The translations under genes were made by a program, and so were the position numbers. A model generated the notes under the pieces. That model did not search any database. It worked only from the letters and a program-made list of their open reading frames with translations, and was not told the origin of the DNA. From Aquidulcibacter sp. (lineage in GTDB: Bacteria; Pseudomonadota; Alphaproteobacteria; Caulobacterales; Aquidulcibacteraceae), in contig JAPZTJ010000031.1 of NCBI GenBank assembly GCA_027532555.1, forward strand, positions 47,615 through 111,614: a DNA stretch of 64,000 nt, given 5' to 3'. Positions 8,287-18,013 of this stretch are shown in pieces (within the stretch, counting starts at the first letter, position 1; each line of letters opens with the position of its first letter).

Positions 8287-10770
8287 TTAGTAGTTGACCT
8301 TCAGTTCCAAACCAACGCTGCGACCGCGGCGTGGCATGAAGAAGAAGGCGCGAGGGCTGCCAGTATCGATACCCGATGCGGCGGGGCCCGCTAGGCCAGC
8401 CGCAGCTGCAGAGCCTTGGAACACGTCAAACCAACGGGTTGCGATGGGGATGGTGTCTTCGTCGGTCAAATTCTTGCCCCAGAGCGACACTTTCCAACGC
8501 TCGCCGCTGACACCGACGCGGCCACCGACCAAGGTGGTCTCACCGGTTTCAGCACCGCCATGCACTTGGATATATTTGGTGCCTTCATAGGAAACATCCG
8601 CCGAAGCAAACAATTCCAAATTTCCGCCTAATTGACGGGAATAATCGACGTTGAAGCTGGCTTGATCTGCGGGCACCAAGGGGATCTTGGCCCCAACGAT
8701 CGACCCATTTGCCCCTGGTAGTGGGACGACCGAACCGTTTGGCAAAGGTGGTGGGTTTGGCGAACCGGGCACACGACGGGTGCTGGTGCACGTCGTACCA
8801 ATTTGATAGCCGCCTGAGGTCAGCGTGTACTGGAACTCGTCACACCCTTCGGTGAACTCGGAGCTGATGCGCGAGTAATTTAAGCTGAAGCCCAAATTGT
8901 CGGTCACGCGGAAGCGGAAGTCAGCTTCGAAACCCTGAATTTTCGCGTTACCCTGATTGGTGACGATCGAGGTCAAAACGCCGCTGGAGCCTGCAACCGC
9001 AGTCGTCAACTGCATGTCTTCAGCTTTGGTGTCATAGGCCGACAGAGCTAAGGTGCCGCGACCATCAAACAAGCGAGCCTTGTAGCCAACTTCATAATTG
9101 GTAGAGGTTTCTGGCTCGAATACTGGGAACCCATTAACCAGGCCCAAGGTTCCGTTCAAACCACCAGGCTTGGTGCCTTCGGCATAGATGCCATAAATGG
9201 TTTGGTTCTCATTCGGCTTCCAAGTCAGCGTTGCGCGTGGCGTGAAGGAGTCGAAGTTGCGGGAGTCGTCGTAGGTGAGGGCACCGTTTGTAATGCTGAA
9301 GTTCTGGGTCGAACGCTTTTCAGCCTGTTGGCGAGCTTCCAGATCGATCGATAAAGTGTCGGTGATATCAAAGCCCAAACGACCAAAAATCGCCCCGTTC
9401 GAGGTTGAGTTCGTGAGGTTCTTTTGGGTCGATACAACACCATTCACAGGCGTCGTTGCGCTTGCAACAAAGTCAATCGAGTAGCCGGTTTGATCAAGGC
9501 TGTAGCCATAAAGGCCCAACATCCAGCGGAGGCGCTTGTCTTGAGGCGACGAGAACTTCACTTCCAAAGACATGTCTTTAGAATCAGTTGTTCCAGAGCT
9601 GCCGAACAATGAATTTGACGTTGGGACGCCATTAGCCCCGATGCCTTGGGGGAAAGATGACCCGTTCAAGAAGTCAGAGTCAGAACCCGTCTTCAAGGAT
9701 TCATCGCGGAAGCCATAGCTGATGTTGACGGAATAATCGTTTGGCAGGTCGATATCGGCGATCAACGACCCAAAGGTCAGGTCCCGTTCAACGCCTAGGA
9801 AGGGGGCTGCTGGGCGGGTATTGTTGGCACCTGTGTTCTGGAAGTAAACGCCGGTATCTTTGATGACACCACAGAACCACTGGTTTGGATTGTTATCGGT
9901 GGTGGCCGCAGCCCCGCGATAAGCATTTGAGCGATAGCCGGGGAAGCAATTGTTCTTGCTGGAAGCTTGGAACCCGAAAGCACGTGGGCCATCTTCGTCC
10001 TGTGCATGAACAACGCGCGCCCGCAGGGTCAGGCCCTGCACAGGGCGGGCTTCCAATACACCACTTACGGACTTGGTTTTCTCGGAGCCAAGCGTTTCGT
10101 TCAGCGCGGCGGAGTTAGCCCATTCCCCGTCATAGGTGTAATAGCGCGCAGCCAAGCCACCCGAGAGCCAAGACGTGATCGGGCCAGCCAAGCGTAAGTT
10201 CGCGCTCTGCTCGTTATTGGAGCCAACCGACAGCGTTGCGCCAGCCTTCAAAGAAGAGCCTGGGCTGTTGGTTATAAAGTTGATTGCGCCGGAATAGGTG
10301 TTGCGACCATAAAGTGCCGATTGTGGCCCTTTGATAACTTCCACACGGGTCACATCGGCCAAATCGATCGAGGAAATATCGCCCTGATAATAGACGCCAT
10401 CGACGAAATAGGCAGTACCCGCTTCCACGCCAGGCTGAGTCCCCGCCAAGATCGAGGCAGCACCACGAACAACCGGACGGTCCGTCGCACGACCAAAGGC
10501 TTTAGAGAAAGACAAACCGGGCGTGAAGCGCGCCAGATCGTCAATTGCCTGAATGTTCAAGCGCGACACGTCTGCGGCACCAACGGCGGTCACGGCAACA
10601 GGTGTTGAGATCAGTGTTTCCTGGGTCTTACGAGCCGTCACGATGATGGTCTCAACTTTGGAACGATCTGCTTCGGTGTCCGCTGCGGCTTGGGCGAAGG
10701 AAGTACCGGGCATCGCAAGTGCGAGGGCCATCAGGGCTGCAGAACCAGTCAAAAGTAAGCGCTGTGTCAT
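8287..10770 (-). CDS. TonB-dependent outer-membrane receptor
   Basis: Outer-membrane receptor of about 827 residues for energy-dependent uptake. It has a signal peptide (MTQRLLLTGSAALMALALA, cleavage after SFAQA), a TonB-box-like segment (VETIIVTAR), a plug domain with VEVIKGPQSALYGRNTYSG, and a C-terminal beta-barrel ending in an aromatic-rich strand (SVGLELKVNY). The start at 10770 is chosen because GAGGAA precedes it by about seven bases; the frame is open a further 12 codons upstream with an unlikely poly-Arg start. The overall look is the siderophore/catecholate-type class common in Caulobacter and sphingomonads, but substrate is unknown. It is transcribed ahead of the CpeT-like gene. 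Confidence 0.94.
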   Translation of the reverse strand: MTQRLLLTGSAALMALALAMPGTSFAQAAADTEADRSKVETIIVTARKTQETLISTPVAVTAVGAADVSRLNIQAIDDLARFTPGLSFSKAFGRATDRPVVRGAASILAGTQPGVEAGTAYFVDGVYYQGDISSIDLADVTRVEVIKGPQSALYGRNTYSGAINFITNSPGSSLKAGATLSVGSNNEQSANLRLAGPITSWLSGGLAARYYTYDGEWANSAALNETLGSEKTKSVSGVLEARPVQGLTLRARVVHAQDEDGPRAFGFQASSKNNCFPGYRSNAYRGAAATTDNNPNQWFCGVIKDTGVYFQNTGANNTRPAAPFLGVERDLTFGSLIADIDLPNDYSVNISYGFRDESLKTGSDSDFLNGSSFPQGIGANGVPTSNSLFGSSGTTDSKDMSLEVKFSSPQDKRLRWMLGLYGYSLDQTGYSIDFVASATTPVNGVVSTQKNLTNSTSNGAIFGRLGFDITDTLSIDLEARQQAEKRSTQNFSITNGALTYDDSRNFDSFTPRATLTWKPNENQTIYGIYAEGTKPGGLNGTLGLVNGFPVFEPETSTNYEVGYKARLFDGRGTLALSAYDTKAEDMQLTTAVAGSSGVLTSIVTNQGNAKIQGFEADFRFRVTDNLGFSLNYSRISSEFTEGCDEFQYTLTSGGYQIGTTCTSTRRVPGSPNPPPLPNGSVVPLPGANGSIVGAKIPLVPADQASFNVDYSRQLGGNLELFASADVSYEGTKYIQVHGGAETGETTLVGGRVGVSGERWKVSLWGKNLTDEDTIPIATRWFDVFQGSAAAAGLAGPAASGIDTGSPRAFFFMPRRGRSVGLELKVNY

Positions 10771-11068
10771 TTGGTATTCCTCTATGGAACGTCGCCGCCG
10801 CCGCACACACTTGCGGCCGGATCACGGATGATGACAAATGTGTAAAGAGTATATCAAATTCTGGGAAGGTGTGTTCTGCGAATTTTTGTCTCGTTATCCA
10901 GCTTTAGTGGCCAATGAGCAACACATAGGCCCAACTTGGGCGCGAAATGAGCGATTTTACAGGCTTGTCGGCCTGTTCAAGCCATGCTCCTGGGTTCTCG
11001 CTGGACGCGCAGCTCAGACAGTTGATGCAGAAATGGCAGGGATTTTAGCGGCCTTGTGCGCGCCTCAT
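10771..11068. other. Intergenic region upstream of TonB receptor
   Basis: About 300 bases between leuB's 3' end and the receptor start, both on the minus strand. It should hold the receptor promoter. I see no recognisable riboswitch, Fur-like box or RNA gene. A short open frame on the plus strand here runs into leuB and shows no family resemblance. Confidence 0.4.
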
Positions 11069-12136
11069 CTAAAGCGCGGCTAGGATCGCAGTCCCCATGT
11101 CGGCAGTCGACAGATTGCCGCCCAGGTCGGCTGTACGTGCGCCATTATTCAAGGCTGCTTCAACAGCGGCGAAGAGCCTATCCGCGAGGGCCTCTTCACC
11201 CAATGACCAGCGCAACGCCATTTCCAAAGACAAAATCGCGGCAACGGGGTTAGCGAGACCATTACCGGCGATATCAGGTGCCGAGCCATGGATCGGCTCG
11301 TAGAGGCCGGGTTTGCCAGCGCTTCCCAAGGCCGCCGACGGCAAAAGACCGATTGAGCCCGTACAAGCAGCAGCTAGGTCGGAAAGCACATCGCCAAAGA
11401 GATTATCGGTCAGCAAAACATCGAACTGCTGTGGCGCGCGAACCAACTGCATGGCCGCATTATCGGCATACATGTGCTCGAGATCCACATCGCTATAGTC
11501 GCTGGCGTGCAGGGCCGTGACTTCCTGACGCCACAAAAGCCCCGATTCCATAACGTTTGATTTCTCAAGGCTCGTCACCTTATTGGAGCGCTTGCGTGCA
11601 AGTTCAAATGCAACACGGGCAACGCGCCGAATTTCGGCACTGGTATAGACTTGATTGTCAAAGCCGCGCTTGCTGCCATCGGGCAAGGTCTCAATGCCGC
11701 GCGGCGTGCCAAAATAGACCCCACCCGTCAATTCCCGCACGAAGACAATATCAAGCCCCTCAACCAAATGGCGCTTCAGACCAGATGCGTCGGCTAAAGC
11801 TGCAAAGCATAAGGCAGGGCGGAGATTGGCATATACGTCCATCTCTTTGCGAAGGCGCAACAAACCCATCTCTGGACGAAGCTCACGGGCAACATTTGCC
11901 CATTTCGGCCCACCCACTGCCCCCATCAAAACTGCTTGCGCAGACTTGGCCGTCGCCACCACGGCATCGGTAATCGGTACACCGTGGACATCCAGACTGG
12001 CCCCACCAAACAAAGCGGTTTCAACGTCTAGCTTTAGACCATGCTGCGCCACTAACTGCCCGAGCACACGCTCTACTTCAGTCATCACTTCGGGGCCGAT
12101 GCCATCACCGGGCAATAGGAGGAGTTTGTTTGTCAT
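11069..12136 (-). CDS. leuB: 3-isopropylmalate dehydrogenase
   Basis: Catalyses NAD-dependent oxidative decarboxylation of 3-isopropylmalate, the third step of leucine synthesis, in the cytoplasm. At 355 residues it has the family's normal length and motifs: [12 protein letters not shown] at the N terminus, [14 protein letters not shown], the metal-binding [10 protein letters not shown], and the NAD-site motif [18 protein letters not shown]. It lies on the same strand as leuD, separated by about 360 bases that contain one small possible gene. Confidence 0.97.
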   Translation of the reverse strand: MTNKLLLLPGDGIGPEVMTEVERVLGQLVAQHGLKLDVETALFGGASLDVHGVPITDAVVATAKSAQAVLMGAVGGPKWANVARELRPEMGLLRLRKEMDVYANLRPALCFAALADASGLKRHLVEGLDIVFVRELTGGVYFGTPRGIETLPDGSKRGFDNQVYTSAEIRRVARVAFELARKRSNKVTSLEKSNVMESGLLWRQEVTALHASDYSDVDLEHMYADNAAMQLVRAPQQFDVLLTDNLFGDVLSDLAAACTGSIGLLPSAALGSAGKPGLYEPIHGSAPDIAGNGLANPVAAILSLEMALRWSLGEEALADRLFAAVEAALNNGARTADLGGNLSTADMGTAILAAL

Positions 12137-12192
12137 ACATCGCCCATAGCCACGAAATGCGTGCCTGTCACGGACGAATGCAGGGGCCGTAC

Positions 12193-12396
12193 TTAAGCGG
12201 CTTCGCGATAGCCGACTGGTGCGATGGGCCCCGCAGCCCCAACCCCGATCTCTTCTGAGGTCAAGGTGTCCACATCAGAGTAGGAGTCGAAAATCATCGC
12301 TTCGATTTCTTCAGTCGGGGCAACGAATACCGCCAATGGTCCAATGGCCGCTGCTAAGGCGCTCAAAAAGCCTGGATCCAAGAATTGGTCGAGCAC
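12193..12396 (-). CDS. Small hypothetical protein between leuD and leuB
   Basis: A 67-codon frame with GTG start preceded eight bases upstream by AGAGG. The product is acidic and has a hydrophobic stretch ([15 protein letters not shown]) at about residues 12-26. I recognise no family. It lies 99 bases after leuD and 56 before leuB, same strand, so it would be co-transcribed. The ribosome site and plausible composition support it, the small size and lack of homology argue caution. Confidence 0.35.
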   Translation of the reverse strand: MLDQFLDPGFLSALAAAIGPLAVFVAPTEEIEAMIFDSYSDVDTLTSEEIGVGAAGPIAPVGYREAA

Positions 12397-12495
12397 GAAA
12401 TCTGCCTCTTACTGATACCATTAACGAATTGGTAACAGAAATTAAGCAGATATGAATAAGTTTGAAAAGCATTTAATCTAATTTTTATAAGCACT

Positions 12496-13101
12496 TCAGC
12501 CCAGCCAAGGCGTCATTAACTTTCTTTTGTGTTCATGTTCCGCGATTTGATCCTGCTGCTTAAGACTCTGCCCGATTTCGTCCAGCCCCTCCAATAAGGA
12601 CTTCTTGCGACCTGGGTCGATCTCAAAATGGTAAACTTTACCATCAGGACCGGTCAGGGTTTGGGCAGCCAGATCAATTTCAAAGCGCGCATTTTGCCCA
12701 TTAGCTTGGTTCATCAAGGCATCGACCTGCGCCGCATCCAAGACAAGCGGCAACACTCCATTCTTGAAACAATTATTGAAAAAAATGTCCGCAAAGGATG
12801 CGGAGATCACACATTCGATCCCATAATCCAACAGCGCCCAAGGGGCATGCTCACGCGATGAACCGCAACCAAAGTTTGGCCCTGCAATCAGGATTTTTGC
12901 GCCAGAATAGGCAGGCTTGTTCAGCACAAACTCAGGATTTGGCGATCCATCTGGCAAGAAACGCATGTCAAAAAATAGACCGCGTGACAGGCCGGTACGC
13001 TCGACAGTCGATAGAAACTGCTTGGGGATGATCTGATCGGTATCAATGTTAGCCACAGGCAATGGGGCTGCATGGGCAGCCAGCTTTGTAAACTTCTTCA
13101 T
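12496..13101 (-). CDS. leuD: 3-isopropylmalate dehydratase small subunit
   Basis: Small subunit of isopropylmalate isomerase, which with LeuC interconverts 2- and 3-isopropylmalate. The 201-residue protein shows the swivel-domain motifs [31 protein letters not shown] and [17 protein letters not shown]. It follows a small membrane-anchored hypothetical gene by 39 bases and is probably in the same transcript as exonuclease III and leuB. The large subunit gene lies 1.4 kb away on the opposite strand, an arrangement less usual than a leuCD pair. Confidence 0.97.
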   Translation of the reverse strand: MKKFTKLAAHAAPLPVANIDTDQIIPKQFLSTVERTGLSRGLFFDMRFLPDGSPNPEFVLNKPAYSGAKILIAGPNFGCGSSREHAPWALLDYGIECVISASFADIFFNNCFKNGVLPLVLDAAQVDALMNQANGQNARFEIDLAAQTLTGPDGKVYHFEIDPGRKKSLLEGLDEIGQSLKQQDQIAEHEHKRKLMTPWLG

Positions 13102-13140
13102 CGTGGGTCCATCCTGTCCAGAAATTCTGTGTGCCAGCCT

Positions 13141-13710
13141 TTAGGGCTCATCAACCGTCACACTAAATGAGCCGCCAGACTTCTCAATTGTGACTTTTTC
13201 CTTATCCGGCGACTTGATCTCTAGGCTGCCATCGCCGTCCGCATCAAACTGGCCCGTGAAGATAGCGCCCTCCTTATCGGTGCAACTCACGTCTTCTAGG
13301 GTGTTCAATGCTGCCTCAGAGGCCTTGGTCAGGACAGGGCTACAATTTAGGTCGCCTCTTGTCTGCTCCTTTTTCAGAGCTGTTACCACGGTGCTGCGAA
13401 ACTCGCCCAACACGCCACCCATAATGGCATTCAGCCATGGGGCGTCGTCTAGTTTGAGCGTTTTGGTCGCGGCGGGTTCAGCCCTTGCCTTATCTTCTGT
13501 GGCACCAGCCTCAGCCGCCAGTTGCGCAGCATCCTTGCTTGCAGCAGGCGGTGGCGGAGCCTGCATGGTGCGAGGATTATCCACGACCTCAAAAGTTGGG
13601 TTGATTTCAACAGGTTTGGGCCTGAGAGCTTGGTAGGCCCCAAGGCCGAAAATCGTTGCACCAATAATCATCAGCGGTACAAAAATGCCCGAACCCTGCT
13701 TCTTTGCCAT
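13141..13710 (-). CDS. Membrane-anchored hypothetical protein
   Basis: A 189-residue protein of unknown function. One N-terminal membrane helix (about residues 9-26) is followed by a Pro/Ala-rich linker and a compact domain of about 100 residues outside the membrane. The domain contains two Cys (LNCSP and DVSCTD), which could form a disulfide, and an acidic loop FDADGDGSLEI that resembles a calcium-binding DxDxDG loop. It starts five bases after the xthA stop and runs into leuD with a 39-base gap, so it is likely translated from the same message. I recognise no named family. Confidence 0.75.
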   Translation of the reverse strand: MAKKQGSGIFVPLMIIGATIFGLGAYQALRPKPVEINPTFEVVDNPRTMQAPPPPAASKDAAQLAAEAGATEDKARAEPAATKTLKLDDAPWLNAIMGGVLGEFRSTVVTALKKEQTRGDLNCSPVLTKASEAALNTLEDVSCTDKEGAIFTGQFDADGDGSLEIKSPDKEKVTIEKSGGSFSVTVDEP

Positions 13711-13715
13711 ATCGC

Positions 13716-14516
13716 CTAAACCTCAAATGCCGCCACGACGGGGACGTGGTCACTGGGCTTTTCCCATGCACGCGCGTCTTTGTGAATGGCGAAACTCTCC
13801 TTGATGAAGCGGGGTGCAAAGTCGGTATTGGCCCAAATGTGATCCAACCGGCGACCGCGATCATTCTTGGTCCAATCAGGAGACCGGTAGCTCCACCACG
13901 AGAATACTTTCTCGGGCGCTGGGCGGGCGACGCGCGCCAAATCGACCAGCCCGCCGCGCTCTAGAATGCGGCCCATGGCATTGGTCTCCACAGGGGTATG
14001 ACTGACAACGTTCAACAATTGCTTATGGCCCCAAACGTCATGTTCACCCGGCGCGACATTCAAGTCTCCAACCACGACAAGCGGATCCGCGCATTTTCGG
14101 CTCGCATAATAAGCTTCCATGCGCTCAAGAAACGATAGTTTATGATCAAACTTTGGGTTTATCTGTGTATCCGGTTCGTCCCCGCCAGCAGGCACATAAA
14201 GATTATGGATCGTGACGCCAGCAACCTTCACAGCCGCAACACGGGCCTCTTCGTGGCGACAAAAGCCAGGTTCCTCAGCCTCTTCCAGCGGAAGACGGGA
14301 GGCAATCGCCACCCCATGCCAGCCCTTTTGCCCACGGATATGCAGGTGGGGGAGACCCATCTCGGTGAAGGCAGCAGTTGGAAATTCGCCATTGCGGCAT
14401 TTGATTTCCTGCAAGCACAAAACATCCGGGCGATGCTGTTCAACAAAGCGCTGTACCAACCCTGCGCGCAGGCGAACCGAGTTAATGTTCCAAGTGGCAA
14501 CTGAAAGACGTGTCAT
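13716..14516 (-). CDS. xthA: Exodeoxyribonuclease III
   Basis: AP endonuclease and 3'-5' exonuclease of base-excision repair, 266 residues. Typical motifs are the start [14 protein letters not shown] with the metal-binding Glu, the catalytic [13 protein letters not shown], the RRLDHIW motif and the terminal SDHVPV with catalytic Asp-His. Its start is only 54 bases from the divergent leuC start, so the two genes must share a very short promoter region. It heads the minus-strand run xthA, hypothetical, leuD, small gene, leuB. Confidence 0.96.
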   Translation of the reverse strand: MTRLSVATWNINSVRLRAGLVQRFVEQHRPDVLCLQEIKCRNGEFPTAAFTEMGLPHLHIRGQKGWHGVAIASRLPLEEAEEPGFCRHEEARVAAVKVAGVTIHNLYVPAGGDEPDTQINPKFDHKLSFLERMEAYYASRKCADPLVVVGDLNVAPGEHDVWGHKQLLNVVSHTPVETNAMGRILERGGLVDLARVARPAPEKVFSWWSYRSPDWTKNDRGRRLDHIWANTDFAPRFIKESFAIHKDARAWEKPSDHVPVVAAFEV

Positions 14517-14570
14517 CCCACTGGCTTAAGCGACTTGGGAGAAATGGGAAAGTGCGCTAAGCGGCAAAGC
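14517..14570. promoter_or_regulatory. Compact divergent promoter region xthA/leuC
   Basis: Only 54 bases separate the start of xthA (minus) from the chosen leuC start (plus). Any promoters must overlap each other or lie within the neighbouring coding region. I see no clear -35/-10 pair and no leader peptide. Confidence 0.35.
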
Positions 14571-15980
14571 ATGGGAAAGACACTTTATGACAAGATTTGG
14601 GACAACCATGTCGTCGGCACGGCCGAGGATGGGGTCTCCCTTCTCTATATCGACTTGCATTTGATCCATGAGGTCACAACCCCGCAGGCCTTTGCGGGGC
14701 TGAAGGCAGCTGGCCGCCCCGTGCGACGCCCTGACCTGACCTTGGCAGTGGCCGATCACAACACGCCAACTGAAAACCAAGCCGCCGGCGTGGATGCTGT
14801 CGCTGACCCAGAAGCCCGGCTGCAATTGCAGACGCTTAGCCGCAATGTGGCTGAGTATGGGATCGAGTTCTTTCCAATGGGCGAAATCCGAAATGGCATT
14901 GTCCATGTGGTTGGGCCGGAACAAGGCCGCACGCAGCCCGGCATGACCATCGTATGTGGCGATAGCCATACCTCAACACATGGTGCTTTTGGCGCACTCG
15001 CCCATGGTATTGGCACCAGCGAGGTCGAACATGTGTTGGCGACGCAGACGTTGCGCGCCCGAAAAATGAAAAACATGGCGGTGATTATTGAGGGCAACTT
15101 GGCGCCAGGCGTTGGTGCCAAGGACATCGCCTTGGCGATTTGCGCCAAGATCGGCACGGCAGGCGGCACAGGCCATGTCATCGAATATCGTGGTTCTGCC
15201 ATCCGTAGCCTTTCCGCTGAAGGGCGCATGACCTTGTGTAATATGGCGATCGAGGCCGGCGCGCGCGCGGGACTGGTTGCCCCTGATGACGTCACATTCG
15301 CTTATCTAAAGGGACGCCCTTCCGCACCCAAGGCAGGCGCGTGGGACGAGGCAATCTCATTCTGGAAAACCCTCTTCACCGACGAGGATGCGGTTTTCGA
15401 CCAAATTGTTGAAATTCGCGCGGAAAGCATCGCGCCACTGGTGACTTGGGGCACAAGCCCGGAGCAAGTGGTAGCAATTGACGGTGTTGCCCCAGACCCA
15501 GAGGACTTTAGCGACCCAATCGAACGCGAAACCGCACGCCGCTCCTTGACCTATATGGGCATTGAGGCCGGTCAGAAAATGACCGATCTTGCCATTCAAC
15601 GGGTCTTCATCGGCTCGTGCACCAATTCGCGGATTGAGGATTTGCGCACGGTGGCAGCACTCGTTCAGGGTAAGCGGGTAGCTGATGGCGTTCGCGCGAT
15701 GATCGTGCCTGGCTCCGGCCTTGTCCGCTATCAAGCGGAAGAGGAAGGCTTGGACGAGATCTTTTTGGCGGCAGGATTTGAGTGGCGCGAACCTGGCTGC
15801 TCCATGTGCTTGGGCATGAACCCAGATCGACTTGTGCCGTTTGAGCGCTGTGCGTCCACTTCCAACCGCAATTTCGAAGGCCGCCAAGGCCGCGATGGGC
15901 GTACCCACCTAGTCTCACCGGCCATGGCAGCGGCTGCCGCCCTGACGGGACGATTAAGCGACATTCGCGAGTTGCTGTAA
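14571..15980 (+). CDS. leuC: 3-isopropylmalate dehydratase large subunit
   Basis: Aconitase-family large subunit of isopropylmalate isomerase, about 469 residues. The three iron-sulfur cluster cysteines are in FIGSCTNSR and GCSMCLGMN; other signatures are [24 protein letters not shown] and [15 protein letters not shown]. The ATG at 14571 gives the family N terminus (GKTLYDKIW); in-frame TTG 14535 and ATG 14544 are alternatives because no strong ribosome site precedes 14571. It is divergent from xthA and is the only plus-strand leucine gene in the window, converging after 18 bases on the HHH-domain gene. Confidence 0.96.
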   Translation: MGKTLYDKIWDNHVVGTAEDGVSLLYIDLHLIHEVTTPQAFAGLKAAGRPVRRPDLTLAVADHNTPTENQAAGVDAVADPEARLQLQTLSRNVAEYGIEFFPMGEIRNGIVHVVGPEQGRTQPGMTIVCGDSHTSTHGAFGALAHGIGTSEVEHVLATQTLRARKMKNMAVIIEGNLAPGVGAKDIALAICAKIGTAGGTGHVIEYRGSAIRSLSAEGRMTLCNMAIEAGARAGLVAPDDVTFAYLKGRPSAPKAGAWDEAISFWKTLFTDEDAVFDQIVEIRAESIAPLVTWGTSPEQVVAIDGVAPDPEDFSDPIERETARRSLTYMGIEAGQKMTDLAIQRVFIGSCTNSRIEDLRTVAALVQGKRVADGVRAMIVPGSGLVRYQAEEEGLDEIFLAAGFEWREPGCSMCLGMNPDRLVPFERCASTSNRNFEGRQGRDGRTHLVSPAMAAAAALTGRLSDIRELL

Positions 15981-15998
15981 GTTTGGAAGTGGCCTGCG

Positions 15999-16958
15999 CT
16001 AGCGCGCTGGCTCACCTCGGGCCAATCTCGTGCATTGCGCAACCCAGTTTTCCCGATAAACACGAGCGCCAAAGGTCGGCAGATTCTTGGACAACCAAGC
16101 TAATTGGTCAATATTCATCGTGGCGATTTGGTAGAAGTAATAGATGCCTTGGGCATTCAACCAAGCCTTGTTCTTCGGGCCCACGCCATCAATCAACAAG
16201 AGTTCATCTGGATTAGCCCGACGACGGGAGCGCGGCGGAGCTTTGCCAGCGCCAGCCAAGGCAATCGCTTCTTCTAACGCCTCAGCAGACGATCTAGCCA
16301 AGGGCGACGGCGTGAAATTTTGGTTGCTGATGGGTTCAAGTGGTGGCGGCGGAGGTGGTGGTGGGAGCGCGACCGCTTTCACTTTGCGTTTTTTAACAAT
16401 CGGTGCAGCGACAACCACTGGCTCTATCATGGGCGCGGGCACAATAGCGGCCTTCTTCCGACCACGCGTTGCGGGTTCCGAAGCGGCAGCAACAAAAGCT
16501 ACTGGAGACGCCTCAATTTCTTGGACCAATTTAGCCGTTGTCAGTTGTTCGGGCATAGGGGGCGTTTCGACACTTCCGCCCGCGTCGCGACCCTCAAAGA
16601 ATAAGACACGGGCTTCGAGATATTTGTTGCGCCATTTCAGCGCCGCAACGTCCTCGCCCTCGGTAGCGACTTCGCGCAGCTTAGCATTAGCCGCGGCCAA
16701 TTCATCAGCACGCGAGCGCACCTCTGCCAATTCAGCCTCGAGCGCCGCTGCCTTGCGAGTTCCAATTGCATCGGTCAAGACAGAGCTGGCAGTGGCGGTC
16801 ACTTGCCGCTTCAAGTGGTCGCGCTCTTCTCGCAAAGGACGCAGTTCCTCTTGCAATACATTCGTGTCGGAGTCGGCAGACCTGATCCAATAGCCCAGCA
16901 AAAAACCAAATGCCGCGCTTATCAAAATGATCAAAAAGCTTTGAGTTAACAGAAACAT
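15999..16958 (-). CDS. Membrane-anchored protein with helix-hairpin-helix domain
   Basis: A 319-residue protein. A single N-terminal membrane helix (about 6-26) is followed by a coiled coil (about 35-110), a low-complexity region with a polyproline run near residue 205, and a C-terminal helix-hairpin-helix-like domain (LLLIDGVGPKNKAWLNAQG... YQIATM). The last domain is of the kind annotated as predicted 5' DNA nuclease, flap-endonuclease-1-like; it probably binds DNA or another protein, and nuclease activity is not shown. The same-strand OmpA-like gene starts 45 bases upstream of it in transcription order, so the two envelope proteins may be co-expressed. Confidence 0.8.
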   Translation of the reverse strand: MFLLTQSFLIILISAAFGFLLGYWIRSADSDTNVLQEELRPLREERDHLKRQVTATASSVLTDAIGTRKAAALEAELAEVRSRADELAAANAKLREVATEGEDVAALKWRNKYLEARVLFFEGRDAGGSVETPPMPEQLTTAKLVQEIEASPVAFVAAASEPATRGRKKAAIVPAPMIEPVVVAAPIVKKRKVKAVALPPPPPPPPLEPISNQNFTPSPLARSSAEALEEAIALAGAGKAPPRSRRRANPDELLLIDGVGPKNKAWLNAQGIYYFYQIATMNIDQLAWLSKNLPTFGARVYRENWVAQCTRLARGEPAR

Positions 16959-17002
16959 GGCTTTGGTCCTTGCCTTCCCTACGACGGGTTTTTATTGGGT
17001 CT

Positions 17003-17812
17003 TTAATTTGACGAGGTGATTTTAAATTCGATGCGACGATTTTGCTCTCTCAATGAGCTATCAGGTTGCCCCGGAACATCCCCTTTGCCATTTGGGAAAT
17101 CGTTCACGATAGGTTGGCTTTCGCCATAGCCTTTGGCCGTAATTTGATCGGCGGGCACACCCTTTGAGATTAAAAAATCGCGAACCGTATTCGCACGCAT
17201 TTGCGACAAGCGCTCATTAAGATCCGCGGCACCGCCGGTATCGGTGTGGCCACCGATCTCGATCTTGAAGGCGCTGCATTCCTTCGCGACGGCTGCGACT
17301 CGGTCGAGCACCTCTTGCCCACCCAATATCGGGCTACTGCCTTTTTCAAAACGAATGGTGCCACTTTTGCCAGCCTCTGTCAGACGGCTTTGGCAACTAA
17401 CTTCTGCTTGCTGTGTGGACTTGAGAGCTGGCTTTTTCGATGATGGGACACTGATTTCTGGCTGAGTGGGCAAACGAGAGCGCACCATGGCAGAACCGGG
17501 ATAGCTGATGCCTTCACAATCAATCTTCGTATAGACGCCCGGACGCCCTACCCGTTCGCGAACACCGTCTAAGACCGCTGCGCAGGCTGCCTTCGCTGTC
17601 GCTTCATCCACGGAAAACCCGCTAATCACTAGGCGATTGTCTAAAGTATCGGCGCGCGCGAAAGTAAATCCTGCTTTATCCAAGCTTTCTTGAGCTAAAG
17701 AGCGCGTTTCTGCTTGCAAGGCCAACGTACGTTGATGGTAGAACCATGTCAGAATCGCCAAACCCAATGCACCAAGCATAAAGACTGGCCAGCGATTCCT
17801 AGAATTAAGCAT
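17003..17812 (-). CDS. OmpA-family peptidoglycan-binding protein
   Basis: A 269-residue envelope protein with an N-terminal membrane helix (about 8-25), a BON-like segment (about 40-100) and a C-terminal OmpA-like domain (about 150-265). The peptidoglycan-binding motif is clear in IGGHTDTGGAADLNERLSQMRA and the later GYGESQPI. There is no beta-barrel; the N terminus is an inner-membrane anchor, so it likely links inner membrane to cell wall. It is followed 44 bases later by the membrane-anchored helix-hairpin-helix gene. Confidence 0.88.
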   Translation of the reverse strand: MLNSRNRWPVFMLGALGLAILTWFYHQRTLALQAETRSLAQESLDKAGFTFARADTLDNRLVISGFSVDEATAKAACAAVLDGVRERVGRPGVYTKIDCEGISYPGSAMVRSRLPTQPEISVPSSKKPALKSTQQAEVSCQSRLTEAGKSGTIRFEKGSSPILGGQEVLDRVAAVAKECSAFKIEIGGHTDTGGAADLNERLSQMRANTVRDFLISKGVPADQITAKGYGESQPIVNDFPNGKGDVPGQPDSSLREQNRRIEFKITSSN

Positions 17813-18013
17813 ACTCTGTTTGCCATTTCAGTTCCGGAAGCCACATGCCAACTCAAAAAATGGCACTGGCGAGGCCCCACGATCAATTTTAGTAAACTCG
17901 TTTTCAGTTCAACGCGGGTGGAAAGCAAGCGCACTCGCGTCTGACGTGCAAAAAACGCAGCATTTTGCGGTGTTCACTCTCCCATTGGGGCAATCTCACG
18001 CTATGAGGAAGAC

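Noticed and set aside
10838..11083. Plus-strand open frame between leuB and the TonB receptor
   Set aside because: Runs into the leuB 3' end, lacks a family and a ribosome site.
16144..16893. 249-codon frame antisense to the helix-hairpin-helix protein, with a Gly run
   Set aside because: The Gly run is the complement of the real protein's polyproline stretch; low-complexity shadow.
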